A stretch of DNA of 64,000 nt, from positions 2,306,036 through 2,370,035 of the forward strand of contig NZ_CP011102.1 of assembly GCF_003534205.1 (NCBI RefSeq), in the 5' to 3' direction. The position numbers and the translations under genes are program-made. Positions 35,040-48,493 of this stretch are shown here, piece after piece. Position 1 is the stretch's first letter; the number at the start of each line of letters is the position of its first letter. The notes under the pieces were generated by a model. That model searched no databases, was not told where the DNA came from, and saw only the letters and a program-made list of their open reading frames with translations. The DNA is from Listeria weihenstephanensis (lineage in GTDB: Bacteria; Bacillota; Bacilli; Lactobacillales; Listeriaceae).

Positions 35040-35796
35040 ATTTCTTAATCACATACTCTAATCCAACCGGTTGCTCAATTCTTTCATCACTATCTCCCTT
35101 GAAAAAGACCAGTGACGTCTTCTCTACACTGAATTTATAATCCAATTGTCTCGGATAAGCAACGACCTTTTCGCCAGGCATAATATTAAATTCATCTTCT
35201 AAATATTGGCTAGATACCTTTGGATTTATACCTAAAACAGGCGCAACCGTCTCCGCTAAATCACTAGAATAAACTGTATTTAACTTCTCATTCACACGTA
35301 GCGTCGTTCCAGACTCACTCGTAAGTTCAAGACTTTTTCCAGCCACTTTATCAAGCGTACCATTCAAAATCGAATAACTCGTTAAAAAACCGTCTACTTT
35401 ATCGCGTGTATATTGAAAGGCCGATGGATTCATCACGGTCGATACCTTATTCGCAAAAATTCTAATTCGGAAACGATCCATAGATTTATACTTCGCATCC
35501 GCATGTGCCATCTTTGCCATAACCTCTTGATTCGTTGTATCTAAAATTAAATCACCATTGTTCGCAATACTCGTCACGGTGTTATCCCCTTTTATTGGGA
35601 CCGTGAGATTTGGTGCAATAAAAATGCTCGTATTTGTTTTAATCCAAGTTCTATTACTATCTATTAATTTCGCTTGATCAACCTCAGGCATTACTTCTTC
35701 CGCCTGAACATTCCAAAATATAAGAAAGGCTGCACCACCAATTGCTATGCATGCCAATAAACCAATAATAAAACGGCTTACACGACTGTTCTTCAA
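35038..35796 (-). CDS. Membrane-anchored or secreted protein of unknown function
   Basis: A 252-residue protein with an N-terminal hydrophobic segment (~9-30, FIIGLLACIAIGGAAFLIFW) that may be an uncleaved anchor or signal peptide. The rest looks like a beta-rich extracytoplasmic domain (TNTSIFIAPNLTVPIKGDNT, DYKFSVEKTSLVFFKGDSD) without cysteines. I do not recognise a family; a gene of unknown function lies at this place in Listeria as I recall. It has its own promoter (35848-35876) and a terminator overlapping its stop, so it is probably monocistronic. Confidence 0.8.
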   Translation of the reverse strand: MKNSRVSRFIIGLLACIAIGGAAFLIFWNVQAEEVMPEVDQAKLIDSNRTWIKTNTSIFIAPNLTVPIKGDNTVTSIANNGDLILDTTNQEVMAKMAHADAKYKSMDRFRIRIFANKVSTVMNPSAFQYTRDKVDGFLTSYSILNGTLDKVAGKSLELTSESGTTLRVNEKLNTVYSSDLAETVAPVLGINPKVSSQYLEDEFNIMPGEKVVAYPRQLDYKFSVEKTSLVFFKGDSDERIEQPVGLEYVIKK

Positions 35797-35847
35797 GTCG
35801 TAAACACCCTCTTTCTTGTACTAACTGTTTTGTAACAGCTCCCACCA

Positions 35848-35876
35848 TTATATCTCATTTTACGGATTAATACAAG
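35848..35876 (-). promoter_or_regulatory. Sigma-A promoter of the unknown secreted-protein gene
   Basis: On the minus strand TTGTAT (35871-35876), a 17-base spacer and TATAAT (35848-35853), 52 bases upstream of the start codon. Confidence 0.65.
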
Positions 35877-35973
35877 TTCTTTACAAAAATTACAGTTTCC
35901 ACCTCTTATGTAATAAAAAAGCCATATCCCTCTTTTTTTAATTTCAAAGAGCAATACGACTTCATTCACAAGC

Positions 35974-36915
35974 TTAGTCAATCATTTCCATCTGTTTATT
36001 ATTTAAATCAGAAGCAGGAATCTCCGCTACATTCGCGAAAAAGGAAATATGTTGCTTCAAGTTTTGGAAAGCCATCGGTGTTTCCCCACCCAACTCGCCG
36101 TCCAAATTAATCAACATCTGATCATCTGAATTAACAATAACTTTCTCTGATTTCACATAAATCACATTCGGTTCTTTAATATGATCACCACGTAGAGCCA
36201 GTGTTACCAGTCTAATAAACTCGGGCAAATTTACTTTTTTGACGATAATTAATGAAAACTTACCATCATCCAATTTTGCATCCGGCGCAATTTTTTCAAA
36301 ACCGCCAATAGAATTCGTCAAACCGAGCAGGAAAAACATTGCTTCTCCTTCAAACACGCCGTCATCATATTCCACCTTGACCTGTGTTGCTTTTAAAGAA
36401 GGCAACATCTCAATACCCTTTAAATAATATGCCAACTGCCCTAACATCGTTTTGAGACGACTTGGCACATCATACGTCAGCTCAGTAAGGCGTCCACCAC
36501 CACCGATATTAATAAAATAGGTGTCGTTAGCTTTTCCGATATCCATCGCCACACTGCCACCCTTAGCGATGATTTCCGTCGCTTTTATCACATCACGCGG
36601 AATTTTTAAAGCTCTCGCAAAATCATTCGTCGTTCCAGTCGGGATAATTCCCACTTTCGGCCGATAATCCTGTTCCGCGATTCCATTAATAACCTCATTG
36701 ATCGTCCCGTCTCCACCTGCTGCAACAATTAAATCATAACGATCTTCTACTGCTTGGCGCGCCTCATTTTTTGCATCATTCTCAGCTGGTGTTGTTGCAT
36801 GGGCACTCGTTATATATCCCGCATTCTCAAGTATTGTCAATACATCAGCTAAATTCTTCTTGATGATTTCTCTGCCCGACGTTGGGTTATAGATAACTCG
36901 CGCTCTCTTTTGCAT
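35974..36915 (-). CDS. dgkB: Diacylglycerol kinase, DagK/YegS family
   Basis: A 313-residue soluble lipid kinase that phosphorylates diacylglycerol released by lipoteichoic acid synthesis, returning it to phospholipid synthesis. Visible are VIYNPTSGRE (8-17), the nucleotide site AAGGDGTINEVINGI (~65-80) and GIIPTGTTNDFARALKIPRD (~91-110), and the metal-site region KFSLIIVKK (~220). Length is normal. In this lineage dgkB follows gatB, but here the ISL3 element lies between them. A -10 box (TATAAT, minus, 37092-37097) remains on the dgkB side of the insertion, so expression is probably kept. Confidence 0.93.
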   Translation of the reverse strand: MQKRARVIYNPTSGREIIKKNLADVLTILENAGYITSAHATTPAENDAKNEARQAVEDRYDLIVAAGGDGTINEVINGIAEQDYRPKVGIIPTGTTNDFARALKIPRDVIKATEIIAKGGSVAMDIGKANDTYFINIGGGGRLTELTYDVPSRLKTMLGQLAYYLKGIEMLPSLKATQVKVEYDDGVFEGEAMFFLLGLTNSIGGFEKIAPDAKLDDGKFSLIIVKKVNLPEFIRLVTLALRGDHIKEPNVIYVKSEKVIVNSDDQMLINLDGELGGETPMAFQNLKQHISFFANVAEIPASDLNNKQMEMID

Positions 36916-37149
36916 GGTATACTCTCCCGTCCTTTATAAAAAATTATTGGGGCTGTTTAAGTCCAGCCTCGGTATGCCTACAAGCACACGAATAGGCGTT
37001 CATTTTACAAACGCTTCGCCAAAAATATGTTCACCCATCTAGATATTATAGATGGCAATAGCTCATAGTTTACAATGCTCTCTCCATTTCCATTATACCA
37101 AACTCCCCATCAAAAACCCATTTTGAAGCTAAGATTTCCTCGAAAAAAT
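36916..37149 (-). promoter_or_regulatory. dgkB leader and promoter region
   Basis: TATAAT on the minus strand at 37092-37097 suggests a transcription start near 37085 and a leader of ~170 bases; the -35 is weak. The leader can form CCATCT...AGATGG (37037-37057) and GGCTG...CAGCC (36951-36968) hairpins, the latter followed by a run of T, which might attenuate. No gene is seen. The ISL3 element begins at 37150. Confidence 0.4.
37142..37149 (+). repeat. Target-site duplication, left copy
   Basis: GAAAAAAT directly precedes the ISL3 left end and is repeated exactly at 38584-38591; 8 bp is the usual duplication for the ISL3 family. Confidence 0.9.
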
Positions 37150-37290
37150 GGTTCTATAATAAATGTTGGGGTAGAAAATAATCTACCTCCGCATTTTTTT
37201 GTTCTCATTTCAAGACAAAAAAATACACAGTAATATCAAAATCCTTTAAGATAAAAGTGACGAAACCCAATCCAAAGGAGCGATATTACC

Positions 37291-38514
37291 ATGCCAGACC
37301 ATTTTATCATACAACTCATCGGTTTAGAAAATAAAAACATCCAACTTCTTGATTATTCGATTGAAAATCATATCTGCCACATTCATATCCAACTAAAACG
37401 AAAAAAACATGCCTGCCCCTCTTGTAAAACACGGACAGATCGCATTAAAGACTATCGTACGCACACTTTCCAACATCTAAAAGTCGCAGAAAAACGTGTC
37501 TATGTGCACTATCGAAAACGCAGATATGCTTGTTCCTGCGGAAAATCATTTGATGAAAAAAATCAAGGACTTGTGGCACGCTATCAGCGTTTTTCGACAT
37601 CTTGGCATCAAGCAGCCCTTTTCCATAGTATCTCTGCCCCCTCCTTTACCTATACTGCCAGAACGTTTGGAACCACCGCACCTAAAATTATGCGCCTATT
37701 CGACGCGCGTACAGAAGCCTTTTCCACGCCTCCCGTCGCTCTTCCTAAAGTCATCGCTATCGATGAGTTCAAGGGAGATACCGACAAAGGCAAATTCCAA
37801 CTCATTATCGCTGACCCCATGACTCGTCGCCCCATTGATATCTTAGAAAACCGTCGCGCCAAAACCATTCAACGTTATTTAAGAGAACGCGGGCATCAGG
37901 TAGAGATGGTTATCATGGATTTGAGCTCGACCTTCAAAAACGCTGTGCAACAAGCTCTTGACAAACCAGTTATTATTGCCGATTCTTTCCACTTCTCTCG
38001 CTACATCTATTGGGCGCTGAATAAAGTCCGCGTTCGTGTCCAACAGCGTTTTTCAGAAAAAGATCGAAAACACGGGAAACGGATACAAAAACTCCTTTTC
38101 AAGCGATCTCATAAGCTGGATACAGCGCAAAAAAGCATCATTCGCCGTTACTTAAGCTTGCACCCTGATCTACAAACCGCCTACACCATCAAGGAAGCCT
38201 ATCAGGCTTGGTTTGATGCCAATAAAGCACAAGAACGCCGCGACGTTCGTCAATCCTTACACGATTTCTATCAACTCGTACAAGACAAACAGCTTCCAGA
38301 ATTCATAAAAGCTATCGGTACTTTCCGACGCTGGGAAACAGAAATCATCAATGCCTTCATTTACCCACATCTGTCCAATGGTTTCGTAGAAGGAATTAAC
38401 AACCGAACCAAGGTCATCAAGCGTACTTCTTATGGCTATCAAAACTTTTCACGGTTCCGCGCCAAAATACTTGCCCAGCACTTTATCAAAAATTTTGACA
38501 TTTCTGTAGGCTAA
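37291..38514 (+). CDS. ISL3-family transposase
   Basis: A 407-residue transposase. It has an N-terminal zinc-finger-like segment (KHACPSCKTRTDRIKDY, ~33-49, with a later CSCGKSF), a helix-turn-helix region and a DDE-type catalytic domain (transposase_12): IAIDEFKGDTDKGKFQLII (~155), MDLSSTFKNAV with DSFHFSRY (~207-235) and a C-terminal SNGFVEGINNRTKVIKR (~365, catalytic Glu). It starts after AAAGGAG, and there is no frameshift, so it should be functional. It is on the opposite strand to its chromosomal neighbours. Confidence 0.95.
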   Translation: MPDHFIIQLIGLENKNIQLLDYSIENHICHIHIQLKRKKHACPSCKTRTDRIKDYRTHTFQHLKVAEKRVYVHYRKRRYACSCGKSFDEKNQGLVARYQRFSTSWHQAALFHSISAPSFTYTARTFGTTAPKIMRLFDARTEAFSTPPVALPKVIAIDEFKGDTDKGKFQLIIADPMTRRPIDILENRRAKTIQRYLRERGHQVEMVIMDLSSTFKNAVQQALDKPVIIADSFHFSRYIYWALNKVRVRVQQRFSEKDRKHGKRIQKLLFKRSHKLDTAQKSIIRRYLSLHPDLQTAYTIKEAYQAWFDANKAQERRDVRQSLHDFYQLVQDKQLPEFIKAIGTFRRWETEIINAFIYPHLSNGFVEGINNRTKVIKRTSYGYQNFSRFRAKILAQHFIKNFDISVG

Positions 38515-38517
38515 AAA

Positions 38518-38552
38518 GAGGTACAAGCCACTATTTCCCTAGCTTGTACCTC
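38518..38552 (+). terminator. Hairpin after the transposase
   Basis: GAGGTACAAGC and GCTTGTACCTC pair over 11 bp with a 13-base loop, four bases past the transposase stop and just inside the right terminal repeat. Without a clear T tract it may also limit read-through into the IS from outside. Confidence 0.55.
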
Positions 38553-38583
38553 GATATTTCACCCCAACAATTGACAAAGAGCC

Positions 38584-38591
38584 GAAAAAAT
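38584..38591 (+). repeat. Target-site duplication, right copy
   Basis: GAAAAAAT follows the ISL3 right end; see the left copy at 37142. Confidence 0.9.
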
Positions 38592-38604
38592 TGCTATATA
38601 ATGC

Positions 38605-38646
38605 AAAAAAGTTATTAGGAACACAGGTTCATGCTCCTAATAACTT
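38605..38646 (-). terminator. Intrinsic terminator of the gat operon
   Basis: AAGTTATTAGGA (38609-38620) pairs perfectly with TCCTAATAACTT (38635-38646), 12 bp with a 14-base loop, and six T follow on the minus strand. It lies 10 bases beyond the gatB stop. Confidence 0.9.
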
Positions 38647-38656
38647 ATCCATAAAT

Positions 38657-40087
38657 TTAGCGTTTATTCATTTCATCTACTAAAATTTCGTTTACCATCG
38701 ATGGATTTGCTTGGCCTTTTGTTGCTTTCATTACTTGACCAACTAGGAATCCGACGGCGCGATCTTTTCCGTTTTTGAAATCTGTAACGGATTGTTCATT
38801 TTGATCTAAGATACCAGAAATAATACTTCTTAGCTCACCGGCATCAGAAATTTGAATCAAGCCTTTTGCTTTCACTACTTCCTCAGCGTCCCCACCATTT
38901 GTAATTAACTCACGGAACACTTTTTTGGCGATTTTAGATGAAATGGTACCTTTTTCAATCAAGCCAATCATACCAGCAAGATTTTCAGGTGTTAATTTCG
39001 TATCAGTAAGCTCTTGTTGTTCTGCGTTTAGATAGGCAGAAACTTCACCCATTAACCAGTTAGACGTTTGTTTCGCATCCGCCCCTGCTTGGATTGTCGC
39101 TTCAAAGAAATCGGACATCTCTTTTGTTAGCGTTAATACCATCGCGTCATACGCTGGCAAACCAAGATCAGCTACGTAGCGCACTTGGCGTTTATCTGGA
39201 AGCTCAGGAATTTCAGCACGAATGCGTTCTTTCCAAGCATCATCAATATATAAATCCACCAAATCTGGCTCTGGGAAATAACGATAATCATCGGAACCTT
39301 CTTTAATACGCATCAATGTTGTTTTCCCTGTTGCTTCTTCAAAACGGCGTGTTTCTTGCTCAATAATGCCACCAGCCATCAATACTTCTGCTTGACGTTT
39401 GATTTCATATTCGATACCTTTACGCACATTTGTGAAAGAGTTCAAGTTTTTAAGTTCCGTTTTCACACCAAATTCTTCTTGGCCAACGGGACGAATTGAG
39501 ATATTTGCATCACAACGCATCGATCCTTCTTCCATTTTCACGTCAGAAACGCCCGTATATTGGATGATTGATTTGATTTTTTCAAGGTACGCATAAGCTT
39601 CGTCTGCTGTGCGCATATCTGGTTCCGATACGATTTCAACGAGCGGTGTACCTTGACGGTTAAGGTCAACAAGTGAGTAACCGTGCGATGTATGCGTATT
39701 TTTACCAGCATCTTCTTCTAAGTGAAGACGTGTAACACCGATACGTTTCTTCTCACCATTTACTTCCACATCAATCCAGCCATGTTCGCCGATTGGTTTA
39801 TCGAATTGCGAGATTTGGTACGCTTTCGGATTATCTGGATAGAAATAGTTTTTACGGTCAAATTTCGTATGTTCTGCGATTTCACAGTTGATTGCCATCG
39901 CTGCTTTCATACCGTATTCCACTGCTTTTTTATTCAAAACTGGCAAGACGCCTGGCATTCCAAGGTCGACCACATGTGTATTCGTATTCGGCTCAGCGCC
40001 AAAGTGGGCAGGTGCCGGCGAAAATATTTTGGATTCTGTTTTCAATTCTACATGGACCTCAAGCCCGATTACTGTTTCAAAATTCAT
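38657..40087 (-). CDS. gatB: Asp-tRNA(Asn)/Glu-tRNA(Gln) amidotransferase subunit B
   Basis: A 476-residue subunit that phosphorylates the mischarged Glu- or Asp-tRNA and takes ammonia from Gat[21 protein letters not shown] (3-22), [19 protein letters not shown] (~82-100) and [11 protein letters not shown] (~185) are GatB hallmarks, and the C-terminal ~100 residues form the GatB/YqeY helical tRNA-binding domain. It is last in the gatC-gatA-gatB operon, 15 bases after gatA, with GGGAGGG before the start, and is followed by a strong terminator. Confidence 0.97.
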   Translation of the reverse strand: MNFETVIGLEVHVELKTESKIFSPAPAHFGAEPNTNTHVVDLGMPGVLPVLNKKAVEYGMKAAMAINCEIAEHTKFDRKNYFYPDNPKAYQISQFDKPIGEHGWIDVEVNGEKKRIGVTRLHLEEDAGKNTHTSHGYSLVDLNRQGTPLVEIVSEPDMRTADEAYAYLEKIKSIIQYTGVSDVKMEEGSMRCDANISIRPVGQEEFGVKTELKNLNSFTNVRKGIEYEIKRQAEVLMAGGIIEQETRRFEEATGKTTLMRIKEGSDDYRYFPEPDLVDLYIDDAWKERIRAEIPELPDKRQVRYVADLGLPAYDAMVLTLTKEMSDFFEATIQAGADAKQTSNWLMGEVSAYLNAEQQELTDTKLTPENLAGMIGLIEKGTISSKIAKKVFRELITNGGDAEEVVKAKGLIQISDAGELRSIISGILDQNEQSVTDFKNGKDRAVGFLVGQVMKATKGQANPSMVNEILVDEMNKR

Positions 40088-40102
40088 ATGTCTCGCCCTC
40101 CC

Positions 40103-41554
40103 TTATAAACTTGGTTTTTCTTTATGGAATTCTGTAGCTTGTTCAAATGCGTGTGCGACACGGTAAATCGTCTTCTCGTCAAAATAGTTACCAATCACTT
40201 GTAAACCAACTGGCATACCTTCTGAAAATCCACAAGGAACCGAGATTGCTGGAAGTCCAGCCAAGTTAATCGGAATCGTAAGCAAATCGTTCAGATACAT
40301 CGTGATTGGATCGTGAATCAATCCGCCGATATCAAACGCGACAGTTGGCGCACTTGGGCCGATAATAACATCATAGTTCGCAAACACATTCGCAAAATCT
40401 TGTTTAATCAGCGTACGTGCTTGCTGACCTTTTTTGTAGTACGCATCGTAATATCCTGAGCTCAAGGCAAAAGTACCGAGCATGATACGACGTTTTACTT
40501 CATCGCCAAATCCTTCTGCACGTGATTTTTTGTAAAGCTCTTCAAGTGTATGCGCGTTTGGTGAACGGTAACCGTAACGTACGCCGTCGAAACGTGCAAG
40601 GTTTGAAGATGCTTCACTTGATGCTAAAATATAATAACTCGCAACGCCGTATTCAGAGTGAGGCAATGATACCTCGTCCCATGTAGCGCCTAAGTCTTCT
40701 AATGTTTTCAATGCTTTCATCACGGATTCTTTCACGCCAGGTTCTACGCCATCACCAAGATATTCTTTTGGTACACCAATGCGAAGTCCTTTGATATCAC
40801 CAGTTAAATGCGCCGCAAAATTATCTACAGGTTGGTCAATCGATGTAGAATCATACGGATCCACGCCTGAAATTGCTTCAAGCAAATAAGCATTATCTTC
40901 AACCGTACGCGTGATCGGTCCAATTTGATCAAGGGATGACGCAAAAGCAACTAAACCATAACGAGAAACGCGGCCATATGTAGGTTTCATCCCAACGACA
41001 CCACAAAATGCAGCTGGTTGACGAATCGAGCCACCAGTATCTGATCCTAGTGAAAATAATACTTCCCCTGCAGCAACACTTGAAGCACTACCACCTGAAG
41101 ATCCACCAGGTACTTTATTTAAATTCCAAGGGTTAGCCGTCGTGTGGAAATATGAATTTTCTGTCGAAGAACCCATGGCGAATTCATCCAAATTTACTTT
41201 TCCAATATTAATAGTTTGAGCAGCTTTTAATTTTTGCATAACTGTCGCATCATAAATCGGATCAAAGTTCTCCAAAATTTTACTTGCAGCGGTTGTTCTT
41301 AAGTTTTTCGTTACGATATTGTCTTTAATACCAATCGGTAAGCCAGCTAACATATTGTTCGGATCGATCCCAGCATCGCCAAGTTCTTCTGCGATATCTA
41401 GCGCCTTATCACGATTCAATGTAATAAATGACTTCACTTTATCTTCTACAGCATCAATACGGTCAAATGATTCTTTGACAAGATCGTATGGCGCGATTTC
41501 TTTTTTTACAAGCTTTTCATGTAGGTCTTTTACTGAATGCTCAAATAATCCCAA
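40103..41554 (-). CDS. gatA: Glutamyl/aspartyl-tRNA amidotransferase subunit A
   Basis: A 483-residue amidase that releases ammonia from glutamine for the GatCAB complex. The catalytic triad is visible: Lys in [12 protein letters not shown] (~78), the Ser pair in [11 protein letters not shown] (~150) and [12 protein letters not shown] (~174). Length is typical. It lies 27 bases after gatC, with a GGAGG ribosome binding site. Confidence 0.97.
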   Translation of the reverse strand: MGLFEHSVKDLHEKLVKKEIAPYDLVKESFDRIDAVEDKVKSFITLNRDKALDIAEELGDAGIDPNNMLAGLPIGIKDNIVTKNLRTTAASKILENFDPIYDATVMQKLKAAQTINIGKVNLDEFAMGSSTENSYFHTTANPWNLNKVPGGSSGGSASSVAAGEVLFSLGSDTGGSIRQPAAFCGVVGMKPTYGRVSRYGLVAFASSLDQIGPITRTVEDNAYLLEAISGVDPYDSTSIDQPVDNFAAHLTGDIKGLRIGVPKEYLGDGVEPGVKESVMKALKTLEDLGATWDEVSLPHSEYGVASYYILASSEASSNLARFDGVRYGYRSPNAHTLEELYKKSRAEGFGDEVKRRIMLGTFALSSGYYDAYYKKGQQARTLIKQDFANVFANYDVIIGPSAPTVAFDIGGLIHDPITMYLNDLLTIPINLAGLPAISVPCGFSEGMPVGLQVIGNYFDEKTIYRVAHAFEQATEFHKEKPSL

Positions 41555-41581
41555 ATTAATTCCCTCCTGATTTGTCTAAAA

Positions 41582-41875
41582 TTAGTCTTCCATAATCGTT
41601 GGTACTTTAAACATGCCGTCTTGCTTATCTGGCGCATTTTTTAGTACTTCTTCGCGTGGCAAGCCTTCCATCGATACATCTTCACGAAGCACATTGGATA
41701 CTTCAATCGCGTGCGATGTTGGCTCCACGTTCGCCGTATCTAATTCTTCTAGCTTCTCCACCATATGAATGATTTTTTCCAATTGTGTCGCAAAGTTTTC
41801 TGCTTCTTGGTCACTTACTTCGAGTCGTGCCAAGTTCGCAACTCGTTCTACTGTTTCTTTTGAAATAGTTGTCAA
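41582..41875 (-). CDS. gatC: Glutamyl/aspartyl-tRNA amidotransferase subunit C
   Basis: A 97-residue stabilising subunit of GatCAB, recognised by [20 protein letters not shown] (10-29) and the C-terminal LREDVSMEG with [17 protein letters not shown]. It has an excellent AAAGGAGG ribosome binding site. It is the first gene of the gat operon and follows camS by 67 bases that contain a hairpin; no separate promoter is evident. Confidence 0.97.
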   Translation of the reverse strand: MTTISKETVERVANLARLEVSDQEAENFATQLEKIIHMVEKLEELDTANVEPTSHAIEVSNVLREDVSMEGLPREEVLKNAPDKQDGMFKVPTIMED

Positions 41876-41899
41876 TGTTTTTTCCTCCTTTATTAATCA

Positions 41900-41928
41900 G
41901 AAGAAAAGCACCAAAGGCACTTTTCTTC
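41900..41928 (-). terminator. Hairpin between camS and gatC
   Basis: GAAGAAAAG (41900-41908) pairs with CTTTTCTTC (41920-41928), with extra CC/GG pairing in the loop. No T tract follows the stem, so it is a weak terminator or processing site between two groups of the same orientation. Confidence 0.45.
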
Positions 41929-41942
41929 CTAAAACTTAATGG

Positions 41943-45082
<3,140 letters not shown>

Positions 45083-45090
45083 TCACCTAC

Positions 45091-47289
45091 TTATACTTTT
45101 TCAACAGGCGCGAATTCCGCCAGCAATCGTTTGACACCAGTTGGACTTGGGAATGCAATATCAAGCTCCATGTTGCTCCCAGTTCCTTTCACGCTGACAA
45201 CCGTTCCAACGCCCCACTTCTTGTGACTCGCTTTGTCGCCAACTGTCCACGCTTCTTTTTCCGCACCAGAAGAACTATAGCCAACCACCGATTTGCTGTG
45301 CATTGCTGACTTCGCAAACGGTACTTCTGTTAAGCTATTTTCATGTGCTAATTCCAGTAAATCATGCGGAATCTCATCAATAAAACGCGACTCTTTATTC
45401 GCTGTAGATCGCCCGTAAAGCATCCGTGAATACGCACTCGTAATGTATAATTCCTCTTCTGCACGCGTAATCCCAACATAAGCTAATCGGCGTTCTTCTT
45501 CCATTTCGTCTTCTTCAAGCAAAGCACGACTATGAGGGAAAATTCCTTCTTCTAGCCCCACTAAAAAGACAACTGGGAACTCGAGGCCTTTCGCTGAGTG
45601 TAATGTCATCAGGGTCACGGCACCTTGTGATTTATCTTCATCCTCGTCTAATTTATCAATATCTGCAACAAGCGCTAAATCTTCCAAAAATGCAACCAAT
45701 GTTTTATCGTCGCTCTCTTTTTCAAAGTTTTGCGTCACAGATAGGAACTCGTCAATATTCTCTAAACGTGCCTGTGCTTCAATAGTCCGTTCGTTTTTCA
45801 ACATGTCACGATATCCCGTTTTTTCAAGTACCTCTTCCACGAGCTCCGTTACAGATAAATAGTCTTGCATTTGCGTGAATCCATTAATCAAATCATGAAA
45901 TTCTACGAGCTGTTTCGCAATTTTAGCAGATAAGCCAACCATTTCAATCCGATCTAACACTTCAAAAATAGTCAGGTCATACGCTACCGCCATGTTCGCA
46001 ATTTTATCCATAGAACCCGCACCAACACCACGTTTTGGAACATTAATAATACGTGCCAAACTGATGTCATCCGCATTGTTCGAAATGAGGCGCAAATAGG
46101 CCAGTACATCCTTGATCTCTTTTCGATCGTAGAACTTCGTACCGCCAACCATTTGGTACGCCATACTCGATTTCATGAAAAATTCTTCCATAACACGAGA
46201 TTGTGCGTTGGTTCTATACAGAATCGCAAAATCAGAAAGTGGGCGACTCGATGCTGTAACCTCTTCTTGAATCTTCGCCACAACATAAGCTGCTTCTTCC
46301 TTCTCCGTCAATGCTTTGTGATAGAAAATTTTCTTACCTTCATCATTATTCGTCCACAAATTCTTCGGCTTACGATTACTATTATTCTCAATAACCCGGT
46401 TCGCTGCCTCTAAAATCCGCTTTGTAGAACGATAATTTTCTTCTAAAAGAATCGTCTGCGCGTTCGGATAATCCTTTTCAAACGACATAATATTCGTAAT
46501 ATCCGCACCACGCCAGCCATAAATCGATTGATCGGAATCACCAACAACGCAAAGATTACGGAATCTCGCTGCAAGCAATTTCACCAAAATATATTGTGCA
46601 TGATTGGTATCTTGATACTCATCTACATGAATATACTGGAACTTCCGTTGATAATATTCAAGTACCTCAGGAACGCGTTCAAATAGCTGAATCGTCACCA
46701 TAATTAAATCATCAAAATCGAGCGACTGATTCTTTTTCAGTTTCTTCTCATATTCTACGTATACATCCGCAACCATCTGATCATAAAAACCAAACGCTTC
46801 CTTCTTGTACTCTTCCGCATTTGTCAGTTCATTCTTGGCATTACTAATAGACGCCAAAATGCCGCGCGGTTCAAATTTCTTCGTGTCCACATTCTTTTCT
46901 TTTAGAATACCTTTCACGACAGAAAGCTGATCTCCACCATCTAAAATCGTGAAATTGCGGTTAAAACCAAGACGTTCAATATCACGACGCAAAATACGCA
47001 CGCACATCGAGTGAAACGTTGAAATCCAAATAGATTCCGCTTCTGGTCCAAGTAAATTACCTACACGCGCTTTCATCTCACGCGCCGCTTTATTCGTAAA
47101 CGTAATCGCCAAAATATTATAGGGATTCACGCCACGTTCTTTCATCAAATAAGCAATTCGATGCGTCAAAACCCGCGTCTTACCACTACCTGCCCCAGCC
47201 ATAATTAAAAGGGGTCCTTCTGTTGCTTGAACCGCCTTCTTCTGTTCAGGATTCAATCCTTTTACTAAATCTTCCGCATTTAATTGCAT
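45091..47289 (-). CDS. pcrA: ATP-dependent DNA helicase PcrA
   Basis: A 732-residue UvrD/Rep-type 3'-5' helicase, essential in Firmicutes for repair and rolling-circle plasmid replication. It has Walker [16 protein letters not shown] (~30-44), [10 protein letters not shown] (~220), [14 protein letters not shown] (~250), and [20 protein letters not shown] (~560). A C-terminal Tudor-like RNA-polymerase-binding segment ([20 protein letters not shown]) is present. The start at 47289 is chosen for GAGG just upstream; a longer frame from 47313 adds eight unlikely residues. It lies 71 bases after pcrB. Confidence 0.97.
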   Translation of the reverse strand: MQLNAEDLVKGLNPEQKKAVQATEGPLLIMAGAGSGKTRVLTHRIAYLMKERGVNPYNILAITFTNKAAREMKARVGNLLGPEAESIWISTFHSMCVRILRRDIERLGFNRNFTILDGGDQLSVVKGILKEKNVDTKKFEPRGILASISNAKNELTNAEEYKKEAFGFYDQMVADVYVEYEKKLKKNQSLDFDDLIMVTIQLFERVPEVLEYYQRKFQYIHVDEYQDTNHAQYILVKLLAARFRNLCVVGDSDQSIYGWRGADITNIMSFEKDYPNAQTILLEENYRSTKRILEAANRVIENNSNRKPKNLWTNNDEGKKIFYHKALTEKEEAAYVVAKIQEEVTASSRPLSDFAILYRTNAQSRVMEEFFMKSSMAYQMVGGTKFYDRKEIKDVLAYLRLISNNADDISLARIINVPKRGVGAGSMDKIANMAVAYDLTIFEVLDRIEMVGLSAKIAKQLVEFHDLINGFTQMQDYLSVTELVEEVLEKTGYRDMLKNERTIEAQARLENIDEFLSVTQNFEKESDDKTLVAFLEDLALVADIDKLDEDEDKSQGAVTLMTLHSAKGLEFPVVFLVGLEEGIFPHSRALLEEDEMEEERRLAYVGITRAEEELYITSAYSRMLYGRSTANKESRFIDEIPHDLLELAHENSLTEVPFAKSAMHSKSVVGYSSSGAEKEAWTVGDKASHKKWGVGTVVSVKGTGSNMELDIAFPSPTGVKRLLAEFAPVEKV

Positions 47290-47360
47290 TTTATCCTCGC
47301 ACCACCAATACAAACATTTGTTCTTATTTTAACTTTTTAAACAACCGAAAGCAAGTAAAA

Positions 47361-48026
47361 TTATCGTACCGCACTCACCGTTTCCAACGCCTGCTCAAAA
47401 TCTTCATATAAAATATTACCTACGATAATCACATCCGCGATTTTCCCCATCTGTGCTGCCTGTTCTACTGTCCTAATACCTCCACCATACCAAAGCTTCG
47501 TGTTAACAAGCTCTGCACGCGCGGCCAAAAGCATCTTAACATCACCAAAAGTGCCGCTATATTCCACATAAAAAATCGGCAACTTCAACATATTTTCCGC
47601 AATGCTAGCGTATGCCGCCACATCCTCCGTCGACAAATCTGTATTTGCCTTCGCAAGTTGCGCTGCTTTTGCATCCGGATTTAAAATACAATATCCTTCT
47701 ACTAAGACATATGGCCACGGAATAAAGTCACCATAATCCTTCACAATCTTGTGATGCGCACCCAACAGCCAATTTACATCTGTCGTATTTAACACCATTG
47801 GAATCAAATATTCACTCGCTCCGGGAAAAACCATCGCCTCATCACTTACTTCAATAAAAACGGGTAACCCAAAACTTGAAAAAGTTCGAAACAATTCCTG
47901 TACTTCTTCTAAAAGCAGCCCATCTGATCCACCAATAATAAAACCATCCGTCCCAGACTGAACCAATCGCTCGGTTGCCCCATCAGGAAGCTTTTTTGCG
48001 GGATCTAATTTAAATAAATGTCTCAA
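47361..48026 (-). CDS. pcrB: Heptaprenylglyceryl phosphate synthase PcrB
   Basis: A 221-residue TIM-barrel prenyltransferase that joins heptaprenyl diphosphate to sn-glycerol-1-phosphate, giving an archaeal-type ether lipid precursor in Bacillales. KLDPAKKLPDGATERLVQSG (6-25), IIGGSDGLLLEEVQ (~31-44), PWPYVLVEGYCILNP (~98-112) and KLWYGGGIRTVEQA (~177-190) match the family, and length is normal. It is the first gene of the leftward pcrB-pcrA-ligA-camS group; a 527-base gap with tandem repeats lies upstream. Confidence 0.95.
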   Translation of the reverse strand: MRHLFKLDPAKKLPDGATERLVQSGTDGFIIGGSDGLLLEEVQELFRTFSSFGLPVFIEVSDEAMVFPGASEYLIPMVLNTTDVNWLLGAHHKIVKDYGDFIPWPYVLVEGYCILNPDAKAAQLAKANTDLSTEDVAAYASIAENMLKLPIFYVEYSGTFGDVKMLLAARAELVNTKLWYGGGIRTVEQAAQMGKIADVIIVGNILYEDFEQALETVSAVR

Positions 48027-48082
48027 TGAAGCCCCTCCATCGATGGATAATCTGTTTGATATACTCGCGTATGCCTATTGAT

Positions 48083-48341
48083 CACTTGTCTTGTTTTCTT
48101 AGCGCAACGTAATCGCTTCTGCTCTTCACTTACCGAGCTTTCCTGTTCTGCGTCTCACGCCACTGGGGGATTGCATACTCGCTTCGCTCTTATGCATATT
48201 GATAGTGTAACTCACTTGTCTTGTTTTCTTAGCGCAGCGTAATCGCTTCTGCTCTCCATTTCCCAAGCTTTCCTGTTTAGCGTCTCACGCCACTGGGGGA
48301 TTACATACTCGCTTCGCTCTTATGCATATTGATAGCGTAAC
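48083..48341. repeat. Two tandem ~129-bp repeats upstream of pcrB
   Basis: Unit 1 (48083-48211) and unit 2 (48212-48341) each begin CACTTGTCTTGTTTTCTTAG and end near TGCATATTGATAG(T/C)GTAACT; they differ at about a dozen positions. A partial match to the unit end precedes unit 1 (GATATACTCGCGTATGCCTATTGAT, split as 48057-48081). Neither unit contains a plausible coding frame. Confidence 0.85.
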
Positions 48342-48364
48342 TCACTTTGTTTGAACGCTATCAA
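48329..48364. terminator. Stem-loop at the right end of the tandem repeats
   Basis: TTGATAGCGT (48329-48338) pairs with ACGCTATCAA (48355-48364), 10 bp with a 16-base loop. The left arm is part of the repeat unit; only the second copy has the right arm. No T tract. Confidence 0.5.
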
Positions 48365-48493
48365 CAATTATACCATTTTTGCCACCATCTCGCATCACTT
48401 CCCGAATGCTTTTATAAAAATCTTTAACTTTCCCAATATAGGGATGCAATAGGAAAAATTCTGTGCTATGATAAGTTTATAAATTTGGATCCT

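Larger units (their letters stand above)
37150..38583 (+). mobile_element. Complete ISL3-family insertion sequence (1434 bp)
   Basis: Imperfect terminal repeats: the left end starts GGTTCTATAATAAATGTTGG and the right end, read inward, GGCTCTTTGTCAATTGTTGG; both continue GGGT and share most positions. An exact 8-bp duplication (GAAAAAAT) flanks it. One full-length transposase is inside. It lies between the gatB terminator and the dgkB promoter, in non-coding DNA. Confidence 0.95.

Noticed and set aside
37150-38583. IS as disruptor of a gat-dgkB operon
   Set aside because: A strong terminator follows gatB and a -10 box remains upstream of dgkB, so the two need not have been co-transcribed.
48083-48341. 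CRISPR array
   Set aside because: Only two 129-bp tandem copies without unique spacers of 30-40 bp; not a CRISPR layout.
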